Source of the DNA: Sphingomonas sp. FARSPH
GTDB lineage: Bacteria > Pseudomonadota > Alphaproteobacteria > Sphingomonadales > Sphingomonadaceae
Assembly (NCBI RefSeq): GCF_003355005.1
Contig: NZ_CP029986.1
Location: 124,001-188,000, forward strand
DNA length: 64,000 bases
Reading direction: 5' to 3'
The translations under genes were made by a program, and so were the position numbers. How positions within the stretch are numbered: position 1 is the first letter of the stretch; each line of letters opens with the position of its first letter. Of this stretch, positions 16,121 through 23,938 are shown piece after piece. The notes under the pieces were generated by a model. It worked only from the letters and a program-made list of their open reading frames with translations, was not told the origin of the DNA and did not search any database.

Positions 16121-16504
16121 TTATTCAGCCAAGCGTTCGATGATCGGACAATCAGGCCGATCATCGCCATGACAGGCTTGGGCGAGCCCGGTAAGCGAGC
16201 GGCGCATGGCGTCCAAGACGCGGACCTTGCGGCCCAGTTCGGCAGCGCGGGCTTCCGCCAGCGTCTTCACTTCCGCGCTCGACCGATCGCGATCCGACCA
16301 CAGCCCCAGCAGCGTGCGGATTTCCTCGATCGGGAACCCCAGGTCGCGCGCGTTGGCGATAAATCGCAGCCGATGAACGTCAGCGTCGGCGTAGTCCCGG
16401 TAGTTCCCGCGCCGTGGCGGCGCGGGCACCAAACCAATCTTTTCATAGTGGCGGATCATGCGTTGGGAGACGCCGCTGGCGTCCGACGCCGCTCCGATGT
16501 TCAC
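16121..16504 (-). CDS. cueR: MerR family copper-responsive regulator CueR
   Basis: 127 residues with a winged helix at the very N-terminus ('GVSQRMIRHYEKIGLV') and the metal loop C111-HGDDRPD-C119 (two Cys, x7). At the position of the third Cys of divalent-metal sensors there is Ser (SSAEVK, ~75-76). Two Cys plus Ser is the CueR signature for Cu(I)/Ag(I). The start is GTG 16504, overlapping the ATPase stop by 4 bp, so it is the second gene of a copA-cueR operon controlled by the promoter at 19000-19030. It would activate that promoter and hence its own synthesis. Confidence 0.92.
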   Translation of the reverse strand: MNIGAASDASGVSQRMIRHYEKIGLVPAPPRRGNYRDYADADVHRLRFIANARDLGFPIEEIRTLLGLWSDRDRSSAEVKTLAEARAAELGRKVRVLDAMRRSLTGLAQACHGDDRPDCPIIERLAE

Positions 16505-18975
16505 AGCTTTACCGCGTTGAGCCGCAGTGCGTTCAGGACCACGGTGAAGGACGAGAGCGCCATCGCTGCACCGGCCAGCATCGGCGACAGCAGGATACCG
16601 GCAACCGGGTAAAGCACGCCGGCCGCAACCGGCACGCCGATTCCGTTGAACAAGAACGAGAAGAACAGGTTTTGGCGGATATTTCGCATCGTCGCGCGAG
16701 CGAGCTTGCGGGCGCGCACGATCGCCGAGAGATCGCCGCGCGTGAGCGTCATGCCGGCGCTTTCGATCGCCACGTCTGTTCCCGTTCCCATCGCCAAGCC
16801 GACATCCGCGGCGGCGAGCGCCGGGGCGTCGTTGATCCCATCGCCCGCCATTGCGACCCTTGCGCCGCTCGCTTTCAGCTCGCCGATGATACGCGCCTTG
16901 TCTTCCGGCAGCAGATCGGCGCGCACGTCATCAAGACCGCCCACGGCGCGCGCGACAGCATCGGCCGTCCCACGATTGTCGCCGGTGAGCATGACGACCC
17001 GCAGGCCCTCCTTGCGAAGCGCGGCAATAGCGTCGCGCGCCGATGCGCGCACCGGATCGGCGACTGCGAGCAGACCGGCGAGCGCCCCGTCGATCGCGAC
17101 GAGGATGATGCCCGCGCCTTCGCCACGGTGACGATCGGCCGCGGCGTCGACCGGCTTGAGATCAGCGCCGATCCGGCTCATTTGCACCGCATTGCCAATC
17201 ACGACCGAGCGGCCGCCCACCGTGGCGCTGACACCCAGCCCGGTTTGCGAGGCAAAGTCCGCGACTGTGCCGAGCTGCAATCCTCGTTCTTTGGCGGCAA
17301 CGACGATTGCGTGCGCGAGCGGATGTTCGGATTGGCCTTCGACGGCCGCGGCAAGCGCGAGCATGTCGTTCTCTCCGACCGCGCTGACCGTCTCGACCGC
17401 GATCAGCTTGGGCTTGCCTTCCGTGAGCGTACCTGTCTTGTCGATGACAAGGGTATCGACCTTTTCCAGCCCCTGTAAGGCTTCCGCGTTCTTCACCAGC
17501 ACGCCGGCCTGAGCGCCGCGTCCCGTGCCGACCATGATCGACATGGGCGTGGCGAGCCCGAGCGCGCACGGGCAGGCGATCACCAGCACTGCGATGGCGT
17601 TAAGCAGGGCATGGCCCATGCGCGGCTCAGGGCCGACCAGCGACCAAGTGATGAAGGTCGCAATCGAGATCAGCACGACGAGCGGCACGAACCATCCTGA
17701 AACCCGATCGGCGACCGCCTGTATCGGGGCGCGGCTTCGCTGCGCTTCCGCGACCATGCGGACGATACGCGCGAGCATCGTGTCCGAACCAACCGCGCGG
17801 GCTTCCATCACCAGGCTGCCCGTCCCGTTGACGGTGCCCCCGGTAACGATCGCCTCGACTTCCTTGAGGACCGGCGCGGGTTCGCCGGTGAGCATGGCTT
17901 CGTCGACCGACGAACGACCCTCGACCACGACGCCATCGACCGGGATGGCTTCACCGGGGCGGACCCGCAGCCGGTCACCGGTTGCCACGTCGGCAAGCCC
18001 GACTTCTTCTTCAGAACCGTCAGGCTGCAAGCGTCGCGCCGTCTTGGGGGCGAGATCCATGAGAGCGCGGATCGCGCGCCCTGTCGCCGCCCTAGCGCGC
18101 AGTTCGAGCACTTGCCCGAGCAGCACCAGTGTCACCACGACGCCGGCCGCCTCGTAATAGACGGGAACCATGCTCCCATGCGTGCGGAAGGTCGCTGGGA
18201 AGATGCCCGGCGCGAGCGTCGCGACCACGCTATAGAGGAAGGCGGCACCTACGCCGATCGCGATCAGTGTGAACATATTGAGATGGCGGGTACGAAGCGA
18301 TGTCCACCCCCGCTCGAAAAACGGCCAGCCCGCCCACAGCACGATCGGCGCGGTGAGTGCGAGCTGGACCCAAGGCGAGGCCGCAGGGCTAACCACATGC
18401 AGGCCTAACATTTCCGCGAACATCGAGACGACGAGCAGCGGGATCGTGAGCGCGCCCGCCACCCACAGTCGGCGCGTGAAGTCGACCAGCTCAGGGTTGG
18501 GAGTATCGTCGAGCGACGGTTCTTCGGGTTCGAGCGCCATGCCGCAGATTGGGCAAGTTCCCGGCCCTTCCTGGCGAATTTGCGGGTGCATCGGGCACGT
18601 CCACATCGCCCCCGGCGTCGCCATCGGCTCCGGTTTCGGCTTATCGCTCAGATAGGCGTCAGGATTGGCGACAAACTTGCTCCGGCACCCTGCGCTACAG
18701 AAATGATAGGCATGACCAGCGTGCTCGGCATGGTGTGTCGTTTTTGCGGGATCGACCGTCATGCCGCACACCGCGTCGATCACTGCTGCTGCGGCATCGT
18801 TGTCCTTACTGCCCGAGCAGCAGCCGCCCGCTTCGGTGTGATGATGTTCGTGCTCGATCTTTGCGGGAGCGGCCGAGCCGCCCCCGCAACAGGATGAGGG
18901 CGTGGAGACCGATTCAGGCGCAGGCTTCGAACAGCCGCAACCCCCGGCTTGGGAATGGGAATGAGGGTCGTTCAT
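16501..18975 (-). CDS. Copper-translocating P1B-type ATPase with N-terminal YHS and heavy-metal-binding domains
   Basis: 824 residues from ATG 18975, chosen because the upstream in-frame alternative would lie in the promoter. The domains are: a Cys/His-rich leader with CGC, SSCCGGG and GGCCSGS motifs (1-60); a YHS domain ('DAVCGMTVDPAKTTHHAEH', ~66-112); a heavy-metal-binding domain ('MWTCPMHPQIRQEGPGTCP', ~123-150); then the ATPase core with actuator 'LTGEPAPV', the CPC ion-binding motif 'IACPCALGLATP' and 'DKTGTLTEGKPK'. The hinge is 'GDGINDAPALAAADVG'. It pumps Cu(I)/Ag(I) out of the cytoplasm. Linkage to cueR supports copper. Confidence 0.93.
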   Translation of the reverse strand: MNDPHSHSQAGGCGCSKPAPESVSTPSSCCGGGSAAPAKIEHEHHHTEAGGCCSGSKDNDAAAAVIDAVCGMTVDPAKTTHHAEHAGHAYHFCSAGCRSKFVANPDAYLSDKPKPEPMATPGAMWTCPMHPQIRQEGPGTCPICGMALEPEEPSLDDTPNPELVDFTRRLWVAGALTIPLLVVSMFAEMLGLHVVSPAASPWVQLALTAPIVLWAGWPFFERGWTSLRTRHLNMFTLIAIGVGAAFLYSVVATLAPGIFPATFRTHGSMVPVYYEAAGVVVTLVLLGQVLELRARAATGRAIRALMDLAPKTARRLQPDGSEEEVGLADVATGDRLRVRPGEAIPVDGVVVEGRSSVDEAMLTGEPAPVLKEVEAIVTGGTVNGTGSLVMEARAVGSDTMLARIVRMVAEAQRSRAPIQAVADRVSGWFVPLVVLISIATFITWSLVGPEPRMGHALLNAIAVLVIACPCALGLATPMSIMVGTGRGAQAGVLVKNAEALQGLEKVDTLVIDKTGTLTEGKPKLIAVETVSAVGENDMLALAAAVEGQSEHPLAHAIVVAAKERGLQLGTVADFASQTGLGVSATVGGRSVVIGNAVQMSRIGADLKPVDAAADRHRGEGAGIILVAIDGALAGLLAVADPVRASARDAIAALRKEGLRVVMLTGDNRGTADAVARAVGGLDDVRADLLPEDKARIIGELKASGARVAMAGDGINDAPALAAADVGLAMGTGTDVAIESAGMTLTRGDLSAIVRARKLARATMRNIRQNLFFSFLFNGIGVPVAAGVLYPVAGILLSPMLAGAAMALSSFTVVLNALRLNAVKL

Positions 18976-18999
18976 GGCAAGACTCCTTCGACCCGAGAG

Positions 19000-19030
19000 C
19001 ATGTAGGGTATGACACCGTGTTAGGGTCAA
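19000..19030 (-). promoter_or_regulatory. CueR-type promoter of the copper ATPase-cueR operon
   Basis: On the minus strand TTGACC (19030-19025), a 19-bp spacer with the ACAC-g-GTGT dyad, then TACATG (19005-19000). The ATPase ATG lies 25 bp downstream of the -10. Confidence 0.75.
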
Positions 19031-19189
19031 GGCCCTGTCGGCACCGCTGGCGTGTATGTTGAATCTACGCGCGGGAGCGGCGTTGCCCTCATATTGCGGG
19101 GGCCAGCTCTACACCCTCGACGCCATAAGGGCCGCAGCTTAGGTCTATTACTAGCTCGCCAAACGCGGGCCGGGGGCAATCGGGGACAT

Positions 19190-20503
19190 ATGGCAGCGCA
19201 GATCGACAGTCTTTCTACTGGCACCGACCATGACGGCCTGGTGCGCCGCTTAATTGCCCGCTGGCGTGACGATCAGGGCGCGACCTATCGGAGCTGGTTT
19301 CTTTGGGACGAGCGGTTGAAGAACTTCCGATCAATCCGGCGCGGCATCACCCAGGTTGTCGGCGAGATCGAGCGCGGCACGTTCGGCGTCGCCTACCGCG
19401 GATCGTCGCTCGAAACCGTCGTCCATTCCGTCGCCGAGCAGCGGCAAATCTTCAAGGGCGCGGACCATGCGTTCCTCTGGAAGCCGAAGCTCCGCATCCC
19501 CGACATTTACGAGAGCCCCGACAATCAGCGCGCGTTCGGCCGCTTGCTCGACGCCTGTTCCTGTTGCGACACGGCCGAGGAGATCATCAGCCATATCCAC
19601 GCGATCGACCGTTTGAAGATCAAGGGGCTGGGTCCGGCGGTCGCCAACCTCCTCTACTTCCTTCACCCGACGCTGGTGCCGCCCTTCAACACCGCAATCG
19701 TTAAGGGCTACAACGCGCTGACGGGGGCGAATGTGAAGCTCGGGAGCTGGGAGCATTTTCTGGCGATGCGGACCGGCATCCTCGATCTCAACGACCGCTT
19801 CCGCGAGCTGCTATCGAATGATTTAGGCGCGATCGGCGGTCTGTTGTTCGACATCGGCTCCGATCGCTATCCGGCTCCGCCCCTCGACGTGAGCGGCGCG
19901 ACGCTGGCGAGCTGGGGGCAGCGGCTTGAGGCGGCGCGCAAGGAAGCGCGCACGCTCAGCAAGGCCGCTCAGCGCGAGGGCGAGAACGAGCGCACCCATA
20001 CCGAAATCCAGGCATGGCTTCGCGATCTAGGGTTGGCGCTCGGCTATGACGTATGGATCGCCGCGAACGACCGCAGCCGCGCCTTCGACGGATCACCCTT
20101 GGGCGCAGGATGCCTTGAGCGCCTGCCCGACACGATCGCGACGTCGAAGGGCGCTGACTCGATCCGGCTGATCGACGTGCTGTGGCTTGAGAAGGCCGGC
20201 GATCATGTCGCCGCGGCGTTCGAGGTGGAGCATTCGACCTCGATCTATTCGGGCATCGTCAGGATGCTCGACCTGGCCTTGAGCGGTGGCGACCTTCACG
20301 CGACCGCGGGGCTGTTCCTTGTCGCGCCCGACGCGCGCGAGACGGACGTTCGCGCGCAGTTGCAGCGGCCCGCGTTCAGCCGCGTAGCCGACCTCGACAT
20401 ATCCTACCTGCCCTATGGCGAGCTGGAGAAGAACCGGGAGGCCATCGCGCGGTTCGGATCGGGACTGAAAGCGATCAAGGCCGTTTCCAGCAAGCTCGCC
20501 TAG
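19190..20503 (+). CDS. Unidentified protein with possible PD-(D/E)xK nuclease-like C-terminal domain
   Basis: 437 residues from ATG 19190; a longer frame to 19052 has no better start. I do not recognise a named family. The middle has a helix-hairpin-helix-like stretch 'RLKIKGLGPAVANLLYFL' (~145-162). The C-terminal part begins 'THTEIQAWLRDLGLALGYDV' and contains 'IRLIDVLWLEKAGDHVAAAF' followed by EVEHSTS, then 'IYSGIVRMLDLAL'. An Asp on a strand followed by ExE is the layout of restriction-endonuclease-like folds, with E replacing the usual K. No signal peptide. No partner methylase or helicase is adjacent; a role in DNA repair, DNA uptake control or defence is a guess. Confidence 0.45.
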   Translation: MAAQIDSLSTGTDHDGLVRRLIARWRDDQGATYRSWFLWDERLKNFRSIRRGITQVVGEIERGTFGVAYRGSSLETVVHSVAEQRQIFKGADHAFLWKPKLRIPDIYESPDNQRAFGRLLDACSCCDTAEEIISHIHAIDRLKIKGLGPAVANLLYFLHPTLVPPFNTAIVKGYNALTGANVKLGSWEHFLAMRTGILDLNDRFRELLSNDLGAIGGLLFDIGSDRYPAPPLDVSGATLASWGQRLEAARKEARTLSKAAQREGENERTHTEIQAWLRDLGLALGYDVWIAANDRSRAFDGSPLGAGCLERLPDTIATSKGADSIRLIDVLWLEKAGDHVAAAFEVEHSTSIYSGIVRMLDLALSGGDLHATAGLFLVAPDARETDVRAQLQRPAFSRVADLDISYLPYGELEKNREAIARFGSGLKAIKAVSSKLA

Positions 20504-20517
20504 CCCGCTCCGCGCAA

Positions 20518-20541
20518 GGGATGATCCGGAGAGCCGCGTAT
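20518..20541 (+). promoter_or_regulatory. Putative ECF-sigma promoter of the DUF4396 gene
   Basis: GGGAT (20518-20522), 14 bp, CGTAT (20537-20541), then CTAG just downstream. One of six matching sites in the copper island. Confidence 0.65.
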
Positions 20542-20567
20542 CCTCTAGCATGTAGAGGAGTGCTGCC

Positions 20568-21452
20568 GTGACGATGCCATCCCCGGCCCCCTGGCTCGAC
20601 GCCGTGCTGATCGGGTGGTTCGTGCTGACCGCCCTTTCGGTCGCTTACGTCGCGTGGGATGCCTTCACCCGCAACCCCGAGCTGCGCGTGATGAAATGGG
20701 GGTGGCTGTTGGTCACGCTCTATGGTGGCCCGATCATGGCCGCGGCCTATGTCCTGTCCTGCCAGGAGCCGGCGAACGAGCGGCACGAGGATTTCGTTCG
20801 ACCGCTCTGGAAGCAGGCGTTCGGCTCGGCCATCCATTGCATGGCGGGCGATGCAACCGGCGTCATCGCCGCAGCCGCGATCACCACGGCGCTCGGCCTG
20901 CCGATGTGGCAGGACGTGATCGCGGAATATGTGTTCGGCTTCGCGTTCGGACTGCTGATTTTCCAGGCGCTTTTCATGCGCGACATGGCGGGCGGTTCCT
21001 ATTGGGGCGCGCTTCGCATGTCGTTCATCCCCGAATGGCTGTCGATGAATGCCGTCATGGCCGGCATGATCCCGACGATGGTGGTGTTGATGAGCCGCGA
21101 CATGGCCGCGATGCACGCCAGCTCGCTCCGCTTTTGGGGCGTCATGTCGCTGGCGACACTCGTCGGGTTCGCAGTCGCCTATCCGATCAACCTTTGGCTG
21201 GTTGGCGTGCGCTTGAAGCACGGCATGGGCACGGTGCGCGCGCTGGGGCATGGCGGACACGAAGTCGGCGCGGACCGGCAATCGGCCACGCCGATGCCGG
21301 ACATGGGACACGACGCAATGGCAGGGATGAGCGGCATGGCGGCCGGCGCGCGCGTGACCGGACCTCAGATCGCCGCGATGACAGTGTTGACGCTCATCAT
21401 GCTTGGCGCGGGCATCATCGTTGCGACGCTGTTCGGTCGGTGGGCCATGTAA
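20568..21452 (+). CDS. DUF4396 domain membrane protein
   Basis: 294 residues starting at GTG 20568 with GAGGAG 7 bp upstream. Membrane segments fall at about 10-30 and 42-62, and the DUF4396 region covers ~85-215 with 'IHCMAGDATGVIAAAAITTA', 'AEYVFGFAFGLLIFQALFMR' and 'IPTMVVLMSRDMAAMHAS'. A Met/His-rich loop ('MPDMGHDAMAGMSGMAAGA') precedes the last helix. His and Met residues in the helices and loop suggest copper handling. The family recurs in copper and mercury loci but its function is not established. It has its own putative ECF promoter and lies upstream of the storage-protein gene. Confidence 0.75.
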   Translation: MTMPSPAPWLDAVLIGWFVLTALSVAYVAWDAFTRNPELRVMKWGWLLVTLYGGPIMAAAYVLSCQEPANERHEDFVRPLWKQAFGSAIHCMAGDATGVIAAAAITTALGLPMWQDVIAEYVFGFAFGLLIFQALFMRDMAGGSYWGALRMSFIPEWLSMNAVMAGMIPTMVVLMSRDMAAMHASSLRFWGVMSLATLVGFAVAYPINLWLVGVRLKHGMGTVRALGHGGHEVGADRQSATPMPDMGHDAMAGMSGMAAGARVTGPQIAAMTVLTLIMLGAGIIVATLFGRWAM

Positions 21453-21482
21453 CTTGCCGCGAACGACGGAGATCGCGGCAAG
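21453..21482. terminator. Hairpin at the 3' end of the DUF4396 gene
   Basis: A perfect 10-bp stem CTTGCCGCGA / TCGCGGCAAG with a 10-nt loop, right after the stop codon. It lacks a U-tract, so it may act as an mRNA stabiliser as much as a terminator. Its 3' arm touches the next ECF-type -35. Confidence 0.55.
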
Positions 21483-21505
21483 GGGTGATCGCGCGGCGCG
21501 CGTAT
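21482..21505 (+). promoter_or_regulatory. Putative ECF-sigma promoter of the copper storage gene
   Basis: GGGGT (21482-21486), 14 bp, CGTAT (21501-21505), then CTAG. Same spacing as the other five sites. Confidence 0.65.
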
Positions 21506-21541
21506 CTAGGAACAGGCGGGGGCTCATACGGAGATAATGCG

Positions 21542-21874
21542 ATGCACCAGATCGACCCCGGCATGAAGGCGTGCATGGACGCCTGCCACGAATGCCATGT
21601 GACCTGTCTTCACATGGCGATGAACCATTGCCTCGAAATGGGCGGCCAGCACGCCGCGCCCGAGCATATGAAGATCATGGCCGACTGCGCGCAAATTTGC
21701 GCGGTTGCGATCGACTTCATGGCGCGCAAGTCCGCCCACCATCAGCATATCTGCCGCGAGTGTGCCGAGATCTGCCGGGCTTGCGCAGCGAGCTGCGAGG
21801 CCCTGGGCGGCATGGAGGATTGCGTGGCAGCGTGCCGGAAGTGCGCCGATTCCTGCGATCGGATGGCGGCATAG
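21542..21874 (+). CDS. Four-helix-bundle copper storage protein (Csp, DUF326-type)
   Basis: 110 residues with 16 Cys, nearly all spaced i, i+3/i+4 along predicted helices ('ACMDACHECHVTC', 'ICRECAEICRACAASC', 'CVAACRKCADSC'), plus Met and His at the bundle ends. This is the signature of Csp proteins, whose Cys-lined four-helix bundle stores many Cu(I) ions. There is no signal peptide, so it is a cytosolic Csp3-like form. It has its own ECF-type promoter and a strong terminator after it. It would buffer cytosolic copper alongside the P1B ATPase. Confidence 0.9.
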   Translation: MHQIDPGMKACMDACHECHVTCLHMAMNHCLEMGGQHAAPEHMKIMADCAQICAVAIDFMARKSAHHQHICRECAEICRACAASCEALGGMEDCVAACRKCADSCDRMAA

Positions 21875-21882
21875 CGGGGCTT

Positions 21883-21906
21883 GCGCGGGCGGTCGCCCGC
21901 CCGCGC
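21883..21906. terminator. Bidirectional hairpin between csp and the fliQ-like gene
   Basis: A 10-bp perfect stem GCGCGGGCGG / CCGCCCGCGC with a 4-nt loop, between two convergent genes ending at 21874 and 21920. Confidence 0.6.
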
Positions 21907-21919
21907 AGCTATCTGCATA

Positions 21920-22189
21920 TCAACGGCCCATGCTCGCGATCACAGCGAACAGCTCGGCCGTGAACTTGGTCAGGAGCTCGGTCGCTGCGCTCCCGAAAAT
22001 CACCAAACATACGCCTAGCGCGATCAGCTTAGGCACGAAGCTCAGCGTCTGTTCGCTAATCGACGTCGCCGCCTGGATGATGCTGATTATCAGCCCGACG
22101 ATCATCATCGGCACGAGCAGCACCACGCAGATCAGGCCGGCCACGGCCAGCATCCTCCCCGTCTCGTCGAGCAGGATCGACTGATCCAT
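21920..22189 (-). CDS. FliQ/SctS-like type III export membrane protein, orphan copy
   Basis: 89 residues with two transmembrane helices (~12-38 and 52-72) joined by 'SIIQAATSISEQTLSFVPKL', which closely fits the conserved FliQ/SctS loop (QAxTxIxEQTLSFVPK). FliQ is part of the export gate of flagellar and type III secretion systems and normally sits between fliP and fliR. None of these partners is here. The gene is instead third in the copC-copD operon, 52 bp after copD, with a hairpin between them. Either a real gate subunit has been displaced or the fold has been reused. The sequence shows no decay. Confidence 0.8.
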   Translation of the reverse strand: MDQSILLDETGRMLAVAGLICVVLLVPMMIVGLIISIIQAATSISEQTLSFVPKLIALGVCLVIFGSAATELLTKFTAELFAVIASMGR

Positions 22190-22208
22190 CAGGCGCGGCC
22201 CCGTGAAC

Positions 22209-22236
22209 GGCCGGGGACCGCGAGGGCTCCCCGGCC
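22209..22236. terminator. Hairpin between copD and the fliQ-like gene
   Basis: A 9-bp stem GGCCGGGGA / TCCCCGGCC with a 10-nt loop inside the 52-bp gap. It could attenuate read-through from copD into the fliQ-like gene. Confidence 0.5.
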
Positions 22237-22241
22237 GCGCA

Positions 22242-23168
22242 TCACATCGCCGATGCAGGCGGCGCGAGCGTCCCGAGCCAGGCGATCAGCCCGAGAACCG
22301 CGATGACACAGGCGGTTTCGATCGCCAGACTTGTCCGCAGCGCGCCGAGGGCGCCCTTGTGATCGTCCGCTGCGATCGACCGCTCGAATGCCGGCGTGAG
22401 CCGGAAGCGGTTGAGCGAGGCGAGCCCTAGCATGGCGACGAACAGCGCCAGCTTTGCGATCAGGAGCTGACCATAGAGCGTCGCAGGAAGCGTGGCGAGG
22501 TTGCCGATCCCGACCAGCATCCAGCCGTTGACCAGGCCGGTGACGAGGATCGTGCCGACCACAACCGTCCCGATCGCGCCGAACCCGTGCAGCGCGCGGT
22601 GCGTCAGCCCCAGATGCGCCGCGTCTACGCGCGCCGCGGGTCGGGAGACGAGCAGGAGCAGCCCCAGTAGTGCGCCAACCCAAGCGCCCGAGGCGATCAG
22701 ATGGAGAATGTCGACGATGAGGTGGACCCAGCCCATCACGGCTTCGTCCATCGCGCCGTGTCCGGTCCACGCCAGCGTTGCGAGTGCCACGGCCGAGCAG
22801 AGCGCGACGATGCTCAGCCAGATGCCGCGCCCGCCCGCGACCAGCGCTGCCAGCGCCGCGAGGGCCACCATGACCATGCGCAGCTTCCATGCTGCTCCGA
22901 TCGCAGAGCCGGTGAGCAGCGCGCCGACTGCTTCACGGTCGATCGGCCAGGCCGGCGTTCCGGCCATTGAGGAGGCCATCAGCACGACCCAGGCGCCTGA
23001 AAACAACAGGCTCAGGCCAGCGCTGGCGATGAACCAGGGACGCAGCGCGAGCGCGTCGCCGCGCTCGCGCGCCCGCAGCCCATAAAGGCTGAATGCGGCA
23101 AGGCCGAACAGCGCAGCCAGCGTCACGTAGAGCGCGAAGCGGACGCCGATAAGCGACCAGTCCCCCAT
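22242..23168 (-). CDS. copD: Copper resistance/uptake membrane protein CopD
   Basis: 308 residues with eight hydrophobic segments. The CopD-type core includes 'AWTGHGAMDEAVMGWVHLIV' followed by 'DILHLIASGAWVGALLGLLLL' (~137-180), with the conserved His residues expected to bind heme or copper, and 'RFRLTPAF' near the C-terminus. It starts 4 bp after copC. With CopC it moves copper across the inner membrane or supplies copper for periplasmic proteins. Confidence 0.9.
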   Translation of the reverse strand: MGDWSLIGVRFALYVTLAALFGLAAFSLYGLRARERGDALALRPWFIASAGLSLLFSGAWVVLMASSMAGTPAWPIDREAVGALLTGSAIGAAWKLRMVMVALAALAALVAGGRGIWLSIVALCSAVALATLAWTGHGAMDEAVMGWVHLIVDILHLIASGAWVGALLGLLLLVSRPAARVDAAHLGLTHRALHGFGAIGTVVVGTILVTGLVNGWMLVGIGNLATLPATLYGQLLIAKLALFVAMLGLASLNRFRLTPAFERSIAADDHKGALGALRTSLAIETACVIAVLGLIAWLGTLAPPASAM

Positions 23169-23172
23169 CGCC

Positions 23173-23541
23173 TCACTTCACCGCGAAGACGTAGGTTCCT
23201 GCGACCTTGTGGGTGTCGGTCGAGACGACATTCCACGCGACGCTATACCGACCCGATGGGAGCGGCGATTTCGGGGTGATGACGAGGGTCCGGCCATCGG
23301 ACGAGAGCGCGGAGGCGCTGGCCATCTTCATGGCTGCCATGCCGGGCATCGCTGCCATCGTGAGATCGGCCTTGGAGAAGGCTGGCATCAGCTTCTCGCT
23401 GAAATGAAGTTCGATACGAGCGGGCTTCGCGACCGTCGCATTGGCGGCCGGCGATGCCGACACCAGCTTAGGATGGGCGTTCGCCGTTCCGGCGAACATG
23501 ACGAGAGCGGCAGCAGCAGTCAGAACGGATAGGCGGCGCAT
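23173..23541 (-). CDS. copC: Periplasmic copper-binding protein CopC
   Basis: 122 residues: a signal peptide (1-23, ending ANA), then mature 'HPKLVSASPAANATV', where the N-terminal His1 is the first ligand of the Cu(II) site. The second ligand set lies in 'VSTDTHKVAGTYVF' at the C-terminus (Asp and His). A Met-rich insert ('MAAMPGMAAMKMAS') may bind Cu(I). It is the first gene of the copC-copD-fliQ-like operon behind a putative ECF promoter on the minus strand (23577-23600), back to back with the sigma cassette promoter. Confidence 0.93.
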   Translation of the reverse strand: MRRLSVLTAAAALVMFAGTANAHPKLVSASPAANATVAKPARIELHFSEKLMPAFSKADLTMAAMPGMAAMKMASASALSSDGRTLVITPKSPLPSGRYSVAWNVVSTDTHKVAGTYVFAVK

Positions 23542-23576
23542 AGGGGGCCTTTCGACAGGAGGGTTCCTGTCCTTCA

Positions 23577-23600
23577 TTACGCGCCCCGATCGACCACCCC
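23577..23600 (-). promoter_or_regulatory. Putative ECF-sigma promoter of copC
   Basis: On the minus strand GGGGT (23600-23596), 14 bp, CGTAA (23581-23577). It lies 36 bp upstream of the copC ATG and only 17 bp from the divergent site at 23617. Confidence 0.65.
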
Positions 23601-23616
23601 TCACGGATGGATTTGA

Positions 23617-23640
23617 GGGATGGGCGCGTCGCTTGCGTAA
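23617..23640 (+). promoter_or_regulatory. Putative ECF-sigma promoter of the anti-sigma/sensor/sigma cassette
   Basis: GGGAT (23617-23621), 14 bp, CGTAA (23636-23640), followed by CTAGAG. It implies positive autoregulation of the sigma factor. Confidence 0.65.
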
Positions 23641-23659
23641 TCCATGCTAGAGGGGTGGA

Positions 23660-23938
23660 GTGAACGACATGGACCTCGACGCAGTATTGATGAGGCTGGC
23701 GCAAGCACCCGTGCCCGCGAGCCTTGATGGCATGGAAGATCGCGTGCTGGCGCGGGTCGCCGCACGTCCAGCGGCGCGCGCCGGCTTAGGCGTTGGGGCA
23801 ATGACGATCGCTGCGGCGCTCGTCATGGGCATCTTCGGTGCCGGTGTGCCCGCGAAGGAAGCCAGCGCGGCTTCGCTATCGCCCTTGGGGCCGGTGTCGC
23901 CGCTCGCGCCCTCCACGCTGCTCGTCGGCGTGCAATGA
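23660..23938 (+). CDS. Probable CnrY-like membrane anti-sigma factor
   Basis: 92 residues starting at GTG 23660 (AGGGGTGG upstream; ATG 23669 is an alternative). A short charged N-terminus of ~40 residues ('LDGMEDRVLARVAARPAARA') is followed by one transmembrane helix ('GVGAMTIAAALVMGIFGAG', ~45-63) and a small periplasmic tail. Size, topology and gene order (this gene, periplasmic sensor, ECF sigma) match CnrY of the nickel/cobalt cnrYXH system. There is little direct sequence similarity, so the call rests on architecture. Its stop overlaps the sensor start as ATGA. Confidence 0.6.
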   Translation: MNDMDLDAVLMRLAQAPVPASLDGMEDRVLARVAARPAARAGLGVGAMTIAAALVMGIFGAGVPAKEASAASLSPLGPVSPLAPSTLLVGVQ

